This document shows, in pieces, positions 1 to 10,313 of a stretch of DNA of 64,000 nucleotides; position 1 is the stretch's first letter; every line of letters starts with the position of its first letter. The translations under genes were made by a program, and so were the position numbers. Location: contig OY743184.1 in NCBI GenBank assembly GCA_963555705.1, forward strand, positions 21,131,859-21,195,858. Direction: 5' to 3'. Source of the stretch: Ligustrum vulgare. Taxonomy: Eukaryota; Streptophyta; Magnoliopsida; Lamiales; Oleaceae. The notes beneath the pieces were generated by a model that did no database searches, was not told the DNA's origin, and saw only the letters and a program-made list of their open reading frames with translations.

Positions 1-199
1 TAAAGTATAATTAATAACACGTTTTACTTGAAACTTGTAAGTTGTGAGTAGAATATGTGAACATGAAGAAATTGATTGGTAACATGTTTTCTTTGATTTA
101 TATGAGTAGAAAGTGCTTAATCGAATGATATGGTTTCATAAGAAATGAATGGAATATGTGTTAGATATTGGTTAATAAATCGAGAATTGAAAATCGATT

Positions 200-1018
200 A
201 AAGTGACTTCGTGTCGACTTCGGCCAAATACTCAAAAGCTCGGCTCAATCCGTTTAGGCAAAATTGTTTGTCACTTCGCCGCTTCGGGGCGCACAAACGG
301 GGATCGCCGCTTCTCTGCATGTATTGAAGGGTATATTTGGTATTTCGAAAACCAATATCGGATGAATGAGAAATTACGGAAAAGGACGAAAATCAGGTCA
401 AAATATTTGACCGTGCGGCCGCATGGTTCGTAAACCGTGCGACCACACGTCAATTTTATTTTCGGATTTTTGAGTAAGACCGTGCGACCGGCCGCACGGT
501 TGTCCGGCCAGGAGACACCTTTTCGTAAATGTGCATTGTTTGGAAAGGGTGCATGGTTTGGCCTTAAACCATTTCGTCCACATCCTTTCATGATCTATAT
601 ATAGGACCCTTTGGGTGTCCTATTACTCACTTTTGATATGCAAAAACACCTCTCTTTCTCACTTGTCTCCAAAATCAAAATCATTGTATTTGTTATTTTG
701 ATTTTCTTCATTTCATCCTTGGAGTACATAAGCCTATAGTTGGTTCGTTGTACTTGTGTTTTGAAGTGCTACAAACACAAGTGAAGCCATTATATCTTGG
801 GAGTCGATTGCCGTTATCCGTAAGCACCGTTGCGGGGCAAATTCGACTTAAGGACAAAGAGTCCAACTCTTGCCTCGACTTTGTCCATTCTTTTCTTCCT
901 CTTCCTCTTATTTGTGTTTTTCATTGCCGTTACTCTGTCCAAATTTCGGCTTGGATTTACTAACTTTCAATATTTGGCGTCACTATTCACAAATCCACCC
1001 AACAATATGTTTACTTGA
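200..1018 (+). mobile_element. LTR fragment with palindrome cluster and TATA box
   Basis: Probable LTR fragment of unknown family. It holds a cluster of GCGGCCGC/GCGACCGC-like palindromes at 415-497, then a TATA-like ctatatatag at 595-604, then a pyrimidine-rich transcribed-type stretch. This is the order seen in better-bounded LTRs elsewhere in the window. I could not find TG/CA ends, a second LTR or a target duplication, so the borders are approximate. The short open frames across it look like chance. Confidence 0.45.
595..604 (+). promoter_or_regulatory. Putative TATA box of LTR fragment
   Basis: ctatatatag, about 98 bp downstream of the last palindrome (ending 497). The spacing is similar to that in other LTRs of this window. 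Confidence 0.45.
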
Positions 1019-1485
1019 TTAGAATATGTTCAAGTTATCATAAATTAAAGGATAACTTAATATTTGTTTAATAGCATGTTAATAGTTATGAGTATAGTGA
1101 TCGTGATTGTATATCTAGAAGGCAAAATATGGAAATTAAAAGTGGAAATTGGGGGGGGGGGGGGGGGGGGCAATGAAAGTTTACGACAATATTATATAAA
1201 TTTAAACCACAAGAATCGATATCCTTTATATCTGCACACGAATTGACCCCTTGCATAAGGGGTGATACCCCTATAGCTGAAGTTTTTTGTTGAGGTCGAC
1301 CCATATTGTAATTTTTCAAAAAATTTATTTTTCACCTTAAATGTTTATATCCCTATATGAATGATTTGATTGATACTATGAATGGAATATATTTATATTC
1401 ATTTGATTGATAATGTGAAGTGATAAAATTTTAATTAAGTAAAATATGTCTAATTGAGATATGAGCATGATATACATAAATGATG
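1019..1485. other. Unassigned AT-rich DNA with G20 run
   Basis: No gene or element recognised. It contains a run of 20 G at 1151-1170. It ends at the border of the Tat-type LTR that starts at 1486. Confidence 0.5.
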
Positions 1486-2163
1486 TGTTGACGTCATTTT
1501 TTGTCTCAAAGCCAGTCAAAAAATAAGTGTGATTTACCCTTGAATACTTGCTATTTATGCATAATTAGAATGTTTGGTTTTTTGGTTAAGTGCTCAAGTC
1601 CGCCTCTGATTGTGGAAATTGAAGAAAAAAAAATCAATATAAATATGAAATAAATATTGAATCAGATCAATAATGAACTAAGACGTCGACTGAATAAATT
1701 CACGTCTAGTTCAGTGCTGATCTAATGATCAGGTCATTTCACGATGTTCAAATGACAAAAGTTGAGAGAGTTTTTCATATCCCATTGCCCATAAATGAGC
1801 ATTTAATCCTCCTATTTATAGTAGTTGAGGAGGTTAGACATGATTATTACAACATATCACGTCTGCAGGATGTGATTGATAATGATGATTGACATTTCTG
1901 ACAGATATACATCAAATGATTACACTGACACATTACAGATAATGATGATTACTAACACATAATACAGCTGATTTGACTATACTGCATAATTCTCATAATT
2001 TCTTCAGCTATGATCATTAAGGTCGGCTCGTAACCAATCACCTCGGTCAAGTCAAATCATCTCGTACGAAAAAATCACCTCGCTCACTTAATTCACCTCG
2101 ATCGTGAAAATCACCTCTTTCAAGTCAAGCCACCTCGCATGCAAAGATCACCTCGCCTCTGTA
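1486..2163 (-). repeat. 3' LTR of Tat-type element
   Basis: Matches 19860-20532 along its length. The left border is sharp: tgttgac starts at 1486 here and at 19860 in the other copy, and similarity stops there. The right border is uncertain because a short tandem array near the end differs between copies. A TATA-like cctatttatag (reverse strand) lies at 1811-1821. The many small differences between copies indicate an old insertion. Confidence 0.75.
2037..2157. repeat. 18-19 bp array of the word TCACCTCG in the Tat LTR
   Basis: The word cacctcg or a close variant starts at 2039, 2058, 2076, 2094, 2112, 2131 and 2149, a period of 18-19 bp. The other LTR has an equivalent array with different copy order near 20400-20530. 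In the element's sense it lies upstream of the TATA-like site. Confidence 0.75.
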
Positions 2164-2289
2164 TAAGAACTGGACTTGTGTTCATTGTAAGATCAGACCT
2201 GTGTTTAATCTGGTAAGGTGAGGTATTTTTAATTTAATATTTTTTTTAAATTAAAAATGAGTGGGAACCTTAGTTCCCGTGAGAGTGGT

Positions 2290-3172
2290 GTGAGGTAGGT
2301 TTATTCAGGCGATGGTGCCGAACCGACTGTGTCACCGAATGAAAGTGCGGAAACTCAGTGTCTTTTCAGAGATGATGTGGAGGAAGGCGAAATTTTCCAG
2401 CCTAACCCGTTAACCATAGTACCCTCTTCTCGAACTATTTCCCCCAATTCGTTTCGACATCCTTCAAGTGCCTATTTTACACGACCTGATCCTTGTACTA
2501 GTTATAGTTCAAACTTCGCTTGTAAACATTTTCGATCTGAAGCAAATGACGACAAACTGATCATATGGAAGAATAAGTATAGAATCCCGGGTTATGTTCA
2601 TTTCTTCCTCCCAGAAAGTTTCGAACGGGCTGACCAACCACCTTGTGGTTGTGTGGCTGTGAACTACCAAATTCTTGAAGCAGGTTTGTGATTCCCCTTC
2701 CCCTTCATAATAACCGATTTCCTCTGTTCTTGGGGGGTCGTCCCAACTCAAATTCATCTCAACGGGTGGAGGTACATCTTAGGTTTTATTTCTCTTTATA
2801 ACTAAATGGGGTACGATGATCTTACTATTGATGAATTCCATTATGCTTATCAATTTCGAGCTGATGGAAAAAAGAAGGGGTGGTTTTACGCCATGTAGAG
2901 GTTGGTTTTTGAAGGAAAAAAACTATTAATCGACCTACCTGAATCAGTATGTTGGTGGAAGGAGAAATAGTTCTATGTTGGGGGGAACTGGATGAGTCCA
3001 TATCGGAGCAATGACATCGGCTATATCGTGCCAGTTCATTATAGAGAGAAAATCAGTAAGTTTCTGCCTTGAGATCGTTTTGAGCTTAAAAGTTCTAATA
3101 TTAATAATATCGTTTTTTTGCAGAGGTTAAGGAGCCGGAGTTGGACCAAGATACAATTAATAGAATAGTAGG
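2290..3172 (+). pseudogene. Antisense extra ORF of Tat element, first part (gypsy-type transposon domain, cf. PF04195)
   Basis: Plus-strand frame opposite to the element's own gag-pol. The open part at 2329-2691 reads through a segment with WKNKYRIPGYVHFFLPE and an AGL-FPFP-like continuation, which I recognise as the plant 'putative gypsy type transposon' domain (Transposase_28). The frame continues past a TGA where arginine is expected (CGA to TGA) and past three further stops to about 3054. A canonical intron, gtaagt at 3055 to tttttgcag ending about 3122, then joins to VKEPELDQDTINRIVG. The frame runs up to a solo LTR inserted at 3173. Clearly decayed. A spliced antisense gene in a retrotransposon is unusual in general but known as a category in Retand-like elements. 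Confidence 0.65.
3055..3122 (+). other. Intron of the antisense ORF
   Basis: Begins gtaagt, ends with a T-run and gcag. Removing it joins ...REKI to KVKEPELDQ in frame. A second likely intron lies at about 4158-4230 (gtaagt to gctag). Confidence 0.6.
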
Positions 3173-4034
3173 TGATACAATCCGGACCAGGAATCGAAGG
3201 GCAAAGTCGAGCCATCGACAATATAACAGTGATCTACGTACAAAACAGAGCAAGTTTCATGTTGGGGTCGAGCCGAATCAAAGGGGCAAAGTTTGATGAG
3301 CAGAAGCCTCATTACGACTGTAAAGAATAATCCTCACGGCCGTAACTCCGCCTCGGGTTTAAATGAAGAATTTTAGCAGAACAAGACTTATGGCCGTAAG
3401 TCTGGAAGTTACAGCCATAACATCTAAGCCGAGGGCATTTCACGGCCGTAACTATTGAAGCAGTTTTGGACCCGAGAGGCATTTACGGCCGTAACTGGAT
3501 CCTTCACGGCCGTAACTGAGGAGCGGGTCAAATTTTGCGAGAATCTTAATTATTTTGTTTCCATTTTGGTTTTTAATTTATTTTCCTATTTTAGTATTTT
3601 AGTCTAATTAGGATTCTGTTTTGAGCCCAATTAGCAGCTAGGCTATTTTTCTTATTTATATTCCTTTTTATGATTGTAAAAGATAGTTTGGGTTATTGAT
3701 TAAAATTGAGAGAAGATTCTCTTGTTAAAGACTGAGTTATTCCATTTTCTTGAACTTATCAAAGATCCGATCTTTGTGGCGTCCACCCAACGAACTTATC
3801 AATGAATTGACAAACCTTGTGGCGTTTACCAATCTTGGTTCTTCAATCCGCATCGTCACTAATTGTGTCATGATTTTCGGGTCAAGGTTTTATCATCGAT
3901 CAATCTTTAATTCCGTTATTTATTTCCTTGTGTTCTTGTTTATTTTCGTGTTTAATCTGTCTTAGATCTTTCCTAGGTTTTTAACTGTGTTATTTCCGCG
4001 TGTTTATCGAGATTCCTCGATTGGGATCGCGTCA
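3173..4034 (+). mobile_element. Solo LTR of a CRM-like chromovirus
   Basis: 862 bp from tgatacaatcc to gcgtca, flanked by perfect 5-bp duplications GTAGG (3168-3172 and 4035-4039). It resembles the complete element's LTR at 5310: a similar first 20 bases, a shared segment around 'agcaagtttcatgttgggg', then acggccgt palindromes. It is a diverged relative, not the same subfamily. No internal region is present, so it formed by LTR-LTR recombination. Removing it with one duplication restores the antisense frame (RIVG to LKDEPES). Confidence 0.85.
3314..3513. repeat. Paired ACGGCCGT palindromes in solo LTR
   Basis: Pairs start at 3314/3336, 3390/3411 and 3484/3506, spacings 22, 21 and 22 bp, plus a single copy at 3442. 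Words are acggccgt or variants (acgactgt, atggccgt, acagccat). A TATA-like cttatttata lies at 3651-3660. Confidence 0.8.
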
Positions 4035-5309
4035 GTAGGTTTAAAAGATGAACCAGAATCAGACAGGTCGGTCAAAGAATTGTTGACCGAGGAGCGCTTG
4101 TTCGAATCAAGTCTTACTCACATCGACCCGTCCGCCTATTACCATCCACTTCGCAAATGTAAGTACCCATATTTATGAACAGTACTTCATGCAGATATTT
4201 AGAAGATTTACCTCTCATGTTGGTTGCTAGCTCGAAAAGGAAAAAAGAAGATGGAGTCCATGAAGGCGAAGAAGTAGGCCAACGCTAAGGCTAAGGCTCG
4301 TAAGAGAGCGTCCTAAAAGAGAGTAGCGAAAAGGTCACCTACTTGCAAAGAGGATCGAATTCCACCTCCTCTCCTCAAAAGAAATCCAAACGAACTGAAA
4401 TTTCGAGGGATTTGCCTGATATTTCCATTCCTCCTCCACCCCCTACGACTTTCAACGAGACGGGATCATCTGGGGGAACTCACTTAACTGAAGGTTCCTT
4501 CCTTGTGATCAACAGGGTTCGAGCTGATTTGGTAAGCTCGTTGAAGGACCATCGCCCTAAAATCTATAGAGAGTTCGTTTCTGCTGCCAACTTAACTCCA
4601 ATGGGGTTGATGAAACTTCTGGATTGGACCAAGGTGGCAATGGATGTCCCGGAAAAGACGTGGACACTTCGGCACGAGAAATTTTGTGAGGATATGCTAG
4701 TTGACGATCTCGTTGCTACCAGCATGGCTCACCTTGTCCATGCTTTAAATTATCTCAGTCGAACTCAATCCAGAATGAGTGAGGTGGCTGGTGACACTGT
4801 CAAGTTCAAGAAAATAGCCACCGAGGCTAAAGTAATGTTTGAGACTAAGGTGAAGGCCAGAAATGAGGCCGAGACGAAATTGAAAAATGCTTTGGCGGAG
4901 GTGGCAAGGTTAAAGGAATCCAATGTAGAACTGTCTAAGTTCAAAGAGGAGGTGATTCCGTTAAAAGAAGAACTAGCCCTTTTGAGGAATGAGGTGACTC
5001 AACTGAGGAGTCAAAAGAGGAGCTTTTGAAAGAATTAGAGGTTGCTAATCATATTGAAGCTGACCTAAAAAAGGAGAAAGCAGAAATAGAGGTCGCTCCT
5101 CAGCTCTCCTATAAGGAGGCTATAAAAAAATTCAATGACTCCATCGAACACGAGCATGATGTAGATGAGACCTACTACCTCACCTTCAAAGAGATAGTTG
5201 AGGATTTAGAATCCAAGCGACCCGAGGTGGACATCACTTTCTTAAAGGAGAAACTCGACCTGGTATACAAGAAATATCTTGAACTGATGCCAGTTGAGGT
5301 CAATGAGAA
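4035..5309 (+). pseudogene. Antisense extra ORF of Tat element, second part (coiled coil)
   Basis: Continues from the exon broken by the solo LTR (LKDEPESDRSVKELL..., open to about 4157). After a probable intron, a lysine-rich stretch contains two stops and a shift. The open frames 4343-5029 and 5026-5309 follow. The first has a proline run (PPPPP), a conserved-looking helical segment and then a long heptad-type coiled coil rich in K, E and L (about residues 130-225). The second continues with acidic and basic helices. The CRM-like element inserted at 5309/5310. The same frame resumes at 12217 and stops at 12281-12283. Function unknown; members of this family are annotated only by their transposon association. 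Confidence 0.6.
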
Positions 5310-5553
5310 TGATGTGATCCAGACCACGGATACAAGCCCGCACAAAGATCCGTTGAAGATCAAAGGAGGACCGATGACTCGATTGCAAGCAAAGAGGGCC
5401 AAGGAAGCAATGGACAAGTTAGTTCAAGAAACAATGGCCAAAACAATGTTCGTGTCATCGAAAGAAGCAAGTTTCATGTTGGGGCCGAGCCAAAACGACG
5501 AGTGGATCAACCTCATCCAAGCCGTCGAAGAAGATTGCCAAAATTCAAGAATT

Positions 5554-5761
5554 ACGGCCGTAATTCAAAAATCCTCACGGCCGTAATCAACCTTCTGCTT
5601 AAAACGGAATTTTGAAGAAATTGCAGTTTACGGCCGTAAAGATTATATCACGGCCGTAATGGAGTTGCTGCTTAAAAATTGAAGTTTGGACGTTTTGGAC
5701 TTACGGCCGTAAGTCATATGTCACGGCCGTAAGAGTGAGTCAGAAACAAGTTTACGGCCGT
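5554..5761. repeat. Paired ACGGCCGT palindrome array, 5' LTR
   Basis: Copies start at 5554/5577, 5630/5650 and 5703/5723, with a single copy at 5754. Spacing within pairs is 23, 20 and 20 bp. The first member is preceded by TT and the second by TC. The 3' LTR has the fourth pair complete. Confidence 0.9.
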
Positions 5762-5856
5762 AAACATGTATACGCGGAATTTTAGGTTATTTTTATTTCC
5801 TTATTTTTAGGTAGTTGTTTCCTTATTTAATTAGAACTCTTTAACCTAGTTTTGAC

Positions 5857-5869
5857 CCTATATATAGGG
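5857..5869 (+). promoter_or_regulatory. TATA box of CRM-like 5' LTR
   Basis: cctatatataggg, a palindromic TATA element 96 bp downstream of the last ACGGCCGT. The same site is in the 3' LTR at about 11904-11916. Confidence 0.7.
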
Positions 5870-6166
5870 ATGTAATTTTCATTATTCATAACCAACTTTG
5901 ATATATTAATTGAGAGGCAAATTGCTTTCACATTCTTATTCTTTATTGAATAAAATCCGAACTTGCGAGTTAATTCTTGTTTGTTCAAATATTGGGTGAG
6001 ATTTATCTTCATTGTGATCAAGAGGTCAACATATCAATTGATTGTGTTGGTTGCTTGATTCAATTAATTTGAATCAATCTCTAAATCGTGGTTTATTGGC
6101 GTTCTTGGGTCGATTCCAATAATTTGTGGGTTGCGTAGCTACAATTGCTACGTGGTTTGCATCATC

Positions 6167-6178
6167 TGGTATCAGAGC
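6167..6178 (+). other. Primer-binding site (tRNA-iMet)
   Basis: TGGTATCAGAGC, two bases after the 5' LTR end. This 12-mer is complementary to the 3' end of plant initiator methionine tRNA. Confidence 0.9.
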
Positions 6179-6740
6179 TTAGGCTCCAAAAATCAAGGTT
6201 ATATCTTTGTTTTTGTTTTCTTGAGTTTCTTATTATTGTCTTCGTGTTCTTCCAGTTTTGAGTCTTTAATCTAGAAAAGTGTCACAAAAAAATTCAATAG
6301 TCGTTATTTCCTTCGTTTGTTATCCAAATTAAATTTCGTCTGTTGCGTCTTTCTCGTAGTTGAATTTTCGAGAAATTAAAAAAAAAAAAAAAAAACGAAA
6401 ATTTCCAAGTTCAATTAAAATATTTGATATTTGATTTCAAGAATTATTTTCTTGAAACAATCCTAGTTTCCATAAAAAGTGTTAAGTTCTATATAAAGTC
6501 CAATTTAATTCTCTAAAGGTCTTCTTTGAGTTTTCCAATAAATTCATTACTTCTCACTCATATTCGATTTGAAGCAATCGGGTTTAAACTTGTTTGAGTT
6601 CGGATTCGTTCTTTGAAGCAATTGGGGTGAAAGATATTGAGTGGAAAAAGGCAGAGAGGTGAGATCAATAGAGGGTAAAAGCCTAATTTGAGTGATACAC
6701 GAGCGAAATACACGTGAGGCATATAATATTTAGTGTTAGG

Positions 6741-9700
6741 ATGTCTGAACAATCTTCTACTGCAAAAAACAACGATCGAGCCAACATGACGGAAGAGATG
6801 GTACAACGTTTTGAGCGGTTGTTCGGGGATGTGTTAGGTAGGTTAGAAAGGCTTGAGCAACCTCGGGAAGTGCCTAATGTCCGTAGGCAAGGTGGGCAAG
6901 GTCGTAGAGTAGAGGGGGTCGATGAGAATGAAGAAGATAGTGATTTTGACGATGGGGCGATTGTGAATAGAGGAGTTAGGCATGGAAGAAGGGATAGGGA
7001 TCTTGGTGGCGATAGAATGGATGGTAGTATGAGCAACATCAAAATGACAATTCCATCATTCAAGGGTAGGAGTGATCCGGAAGCATACCTAGAATGGGAG
7101 AAGAAGATGGAATTAATTTTTAATTGCTACACTTATTCGGAAGAGAAAAAGGTTAAAGTAGCGGTACTTGAATTCTCCGAGTATGCTATTACTTGGTGGG
7201 ATCAATTGGTGACTTCTAGGAGAAGGAATCGCGAGAGGTCCGTTAGTACTTGGGATGAATTAAAAGCTATCATGAGAAAGAGGTTCGTTCCTAGTCATTA
7301 CCATCGGGAGCTTCATCAAAAGTTACAAGGTCTATACCAAGGATCAAAGAGTGTGGAGGATTATCACAAGGAGATGGAGATGTTGATGATTAGAGCTAAT
7401 GTAGAAGAGGATAGGGAGGCTACGATGGCTCGGTTTTTGAATGGGATGAATAAGGATATAGCTAATGTGGTTGAACTACAACATTACTTGGAGATGGAGG
7501 ATATGTTGCACATGGCTATAAAGGTTGAGAAGCAATTGAAGAAGAAGGGGACAGCAAGGTATCAATCGGGTTCTAATTCTCCTTGGAAGCCGAAGTGGGA
7601 AGGTAAAGGAGATGGGGCTGTTTCTAAAGGGGAGTTTGAAGCACCAAAAGGGAAGTTTGAGGCACCAAAAGGGAAGGAGGAACAAGCTAATAAGTTCATA
7701 CCTAAAGGGGAACCTCAACCATCTAGGAGTAGAGACATTCAATGCTTCAAATGTTTGGGGAGAGGACATGTGGCGTCTCAATGTCCTAATAGGCGAGTGG
7801 TACTTTTGCGAAAGGATGGAACTATGGAGAGTGATAGTGAGGAAGAGGATTATAGCGATATGCCAGCGTTGGAGGAAATATGTGAGGATGAAGATGTGTT
7901 ATCCGGGGAGCATGGCGAGTTATTAGTGGCAAGGCGAGCCCTTAGTGCCCAAATCCACACGGATGATTTGGAACAACAACGGGAGAACATATTTCATACT
8001 CGATGTCGCATTAATAACAAGGTATGTAGTATGATTATTGATGGCGGTAGTTGCACTAACGTCGCTAGTACTATACTTGTTGAAAAATTAGGATTACCTT
8101 TGTTAAAACATCCTAAACCTTATAGGCTTCAATGGTTAAATGATAGTGGAGAAATTAAGGTGAATAGGAGGGTGTTGGTGAATTTTTCTATTGGTAGCTA
8201 TGTGGATGAAGTTATGTGTGATGTGGTACCTATGCATGCCGGGCACATTTTGTTGGGTAGACCTTGGCAGTATGATAGGAAGGTCACGCATGATGGGTAT
8301 AAAAATAGGTATAGCTTTACCAAAGGGGAAAAAACCATTACACTTGCACCATTGACACCGTCACAAGTGTATGAAGATCAAATAAAACTGAAAAATGATG
8401 AAGAAAAAAGAGTAAAGGAAAATGAGAGAAAGAGAGTTGAGGCCACGACCTCAGAAAAAGGAGAGGAAAAGAGAGTTGGAGCCACGACTCTAGAAAAAGG
8501 AGAGGCGAGAGAAAAAAAGAGTGTTGGGGTACATACCTCAGAAAAAGGAGAGGGAGCGAAGAGTGCCAGAAAAGAAAGAAAAATGAGTTTCTACGCAAAA
8601 AGGAGTGAAATCAAAAAAGCATTTATGGAAAAACGACCAATGGTCCTTTTATTGTACAAGGATTCATTCCTTGCCTTTGATGAAACTAACAAATCCCTCC
8701 CTAGTTTGGCTATTTCTTTATTGCAGGAATTTGAAGATGTATTTCCGGAGGATATACCTAGTGGGTTGCCACCCATTCGTGGTATTGAGCATCAAATTGA
8801 TTTTATACCTGGAGCAGTCATTCCAAACCGTCCAGCTTATAGGAGCAATCCCGAGGAGACGAAGGAGCTTCAAAAGCAAGTTGAGGAATTAATGAGTAAG
8901 GGGTACATAAGGGAGAGCATGAGCCCATGTTCCGTACCCGTGTTACTTGTGCCGAAGAAGGACGGAACGTGGAGGATGTGTGTTGATTGTAGGGCCATCA
9001 ACAACATAACGGTAAAGTATCGTCATCCTATTCCTAGGTTAGATGATATGTTGGATGAATTGCATGGCTCTAGCATATTTAGTAAAATTGACCTTAAGAG
9101 TGGTTATCATCAAATTCGAATGAAAGAAGGAGATGAGTGGAAAACTGCTTTTAAAACTAAGTATGGCTTGTATGAATGGTTAGTAATGCCTTTTGGACTT
9201 ACTAATGCACCTAGCACATTTATGCGTTTAATGAATCATGTTTTACATGCATTTATAGGTAAATTCGTTGTAGTTTACTTCGATGATATCTTGATATATA
9301 GTAAAACTTTGAATGAGCATGTGGAGCATGTTAGGTGTGTGCTTGTGGTTTTAAGACAAGAGCAACTTTTTGCTAACTTTAAAAAGTGTGATTTTTGCAT
9401 GGAAAAAATTGTATTTCTTGGTTATGTGGTTAGTGCTAGAGGGATAGAAGTAGATGAAGAGAAAATCAAAGCTATTAAAGAGTGGCCAACACCTAAAAGC
9501 ATAACTGAGGTTAGGAGTTTTCATGGCTTGGCTAGTTTTTATAGGCGCTTTGTTAAAAATTTTAGCACGATTGCCACGCCACTCACAGAAATTGTCAAAA
9601 AAAGTGTAGGATTTAAATGGGGTGTAGAACAGGAGCATGCATTTCATACTATCAAAAATATGTTATGTGAAGCACCGGTTTTATCACTTCCTAACTTTGA

Positions 9701-9761
9701 CAAAGCTTTTGAGATTGAATGTGATTCCTCAGGGCTAGACATTGGAGCTGTTTTAATGTAG
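6741..9761 (+). CDS. CRM-like Gag-protease-RT (ends at in-frame stop)
   Basis: First ATG of the frame is 6741 (MSEQSSTAKN); the frame is open slightly upstream without another ATG. Gag core lies at about residues 95-275, the CCHC zinc knuckle CFKCLGRGHVASQCP at about 335-349, and the protease-like IDGGSCTNVAS at about 435. A lysine/glutamate-rich spacer is at about 550-615. RT follows, with the catalytic YFDD at about residue 846 and FLGYVV/SFYRRF downstream. The reading ends at TAG (9759-9761) inside the first RNase H segment, where the family normally has glutamine (CAG to TAG). Codons continue in the same frame after the stop. It supplies virus-like particle, protease and reverse transcriptase. 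A defective copy unless the stop is read through. Confidence 0.85.
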   Translation: MSEQSSTAKNNDRANMTEEMVQRFERLFGDVLGRLERLEQPREVPNVRRQGGQGRRVEGVDENEEDSDFDDGAIVNRGVRHGRRDRDLGGDRMDGSMSNIKMTIPSFKGRSDPEAYLEWEKKMELIFNCYTYSEEKKVKVAVLEFSEYAITWWDQLVTSRRRNRERSVSTWDELKAIMRKRFVPSHYHRELHQKLQGLYQGSKSVEDYHKEMEMLMIRANVEEDREATMARFLNGMNKDIANVVELQHYLEMEDMLHMAIKVEKQLKKKGTARYQSGSNSPWKPKWEGKGDGAVSKGEFEAPKGKFEAPKGKEEQANKFIPKGEPQPSRSRDIQCFKCLGRGHVASQCPNRRVVLLRKDGTMESDSEEEDYSDMPALEEICEDEDVLSGEHGELLVARRALSAQIHTDDLEQQRENIFHTRCRINNKVCSMIIDGGSCTNVASTILVEKLGLPLLKHPKPYRLQWLNDSGEIKVNRRVLVNFSIGSYVDEVMCDVVPMHAGHILLGRPWQYDRKVTHDGYKNRYSFTKGEKTITLAPLTPSQVYEDQIKLKNDEEKRVKENERKRVEATTSEKGEEKRVGATTLEKGEAREKKSVGVHTSEKGEGAKSARKERKMSFYAKRSEIKKAFMEKRPMVLLLYKDSFLAFDETNKSLPSLAISLLQEFEDVFPEDIPSGLPPIRGIEHQIDFIPGAVIPNRPAYRSNPEETKELQKQVEELMSKGYIRESMSPCSVPVLLVPKKDGTWRMCVDCRAINNITVKYRHPIPRLDDMLDELHGSSIFSKIDLKSGYHQIRMKEGDEWKTAFKTKYGLYEWLVMPFGLTNAPSTFMRLMNHVLHAFIGKFVVVYFDDILIYSKTLNEHVEHVRCVLVVLRQEQLFANFKKCDFCMEKIVFLGYVVSARGIEVDEEKIKAIKEWPTPKSITEVRSFHGLASFYRRFVKNFSTIATPLTEIVKKSVGFKWGVEQEHAFHTIKNMLCEAPVLSLPNFDKAFEIECDSSGLDIGAVLM

Positions 9762-10313
9762 GATCAAAGGCCAATCGCCTATTTTAGTGAAAAACTAAAA
9801 GGGGCTGCACTTAATTATCCCACATATGACAAGGAGTTATACTCACTTGTGCGCGCTTTGGAAACATGGCAACATTACTTGTGGCCACGGGAGTTCGTGA
9901 TACACACTGATCATGAATCCTTGAAACATTTGAGGGGTCAAGCTAAACTGAGTAAGAGACATGCAAGGTGGGTAGAGTTCATCGAAACATTTCCCTATGT
10001 CATCCGGTACAAACAAGGTAAGGAAAATGTGGTGGCAGATGCATTATCTCGAAGGTATGTTCTTTTAAATTCTTTAAATTCGAAATTGCTTGAATTTGAA
10101 TACATTAAGGACATGTATGCTAATGACCTGAATTTTTCTAATATTTATGAATCATGTGGTAAAGGGGCTGTGGATAGGTTCTTTAAACATGATAATTATT
10201 TATTTCGAGAAAATAAATTGTGTGTCCCTAGGTGTTCAATGAGGGAGTTACTTGTGAGAGAGGCCCATAGTGGAGGCTTAATGGGTCATTTTGGGGTTAA
10301 AAAGACCATTTAA
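9762..10313 (+). pseudogene. CRM-like RNase H and start of integrase
   Basis: Same frame as the preceding ORF, directly after its TAG. Reads [32 protein letters not shown] and [13 protein letters not shown] (RNase H with acidic residues), then VADALSRR and the start of the integrase zinc-binding domain ([17 protein letters not shown]). Ends at TAA (10311-10313), after which [11 protein letters not shown] follows in frame. This is therefore a nonsense codon inside the HHCC domain and not a natural end. Confidence 0.8.

Larger units (their letters stand above)
5310..6164 (+). repeat. 5' LTR of CRM-like element
   Basis: 855 bp, TGATGTGATCC to TTTGCATCA. It contains seven acggccgt palindromes (5554-5761), a perfect CCTATATATAGG promoter palindrome at 5857-5869 and the coding tail of integrase in its first 277 bp. 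It lacks one 21-bp palindrome unit present in the 3' LTR. Confidence 0.93.

Noticed and set aside
5310..5586. Second copy of the integrase C-terminus as a separate gene
   Set aside because: It is the 5' LTR copy of the LTR-coded tail; the upstream frame belongs to the Tat antisense gene and joins it by chance.
5554..5761. Regular palindromic repeats that look like a CRISPR array
   Set aside because: Units are 8-12 bp in unequal pairs inside a plant LTR, without spacers of constant size or cas genes.
7476..7781. Minus-strand ORFs inside the CRM-like gag-pol
   Set aside because: Shadows of the coding strand with no domain.
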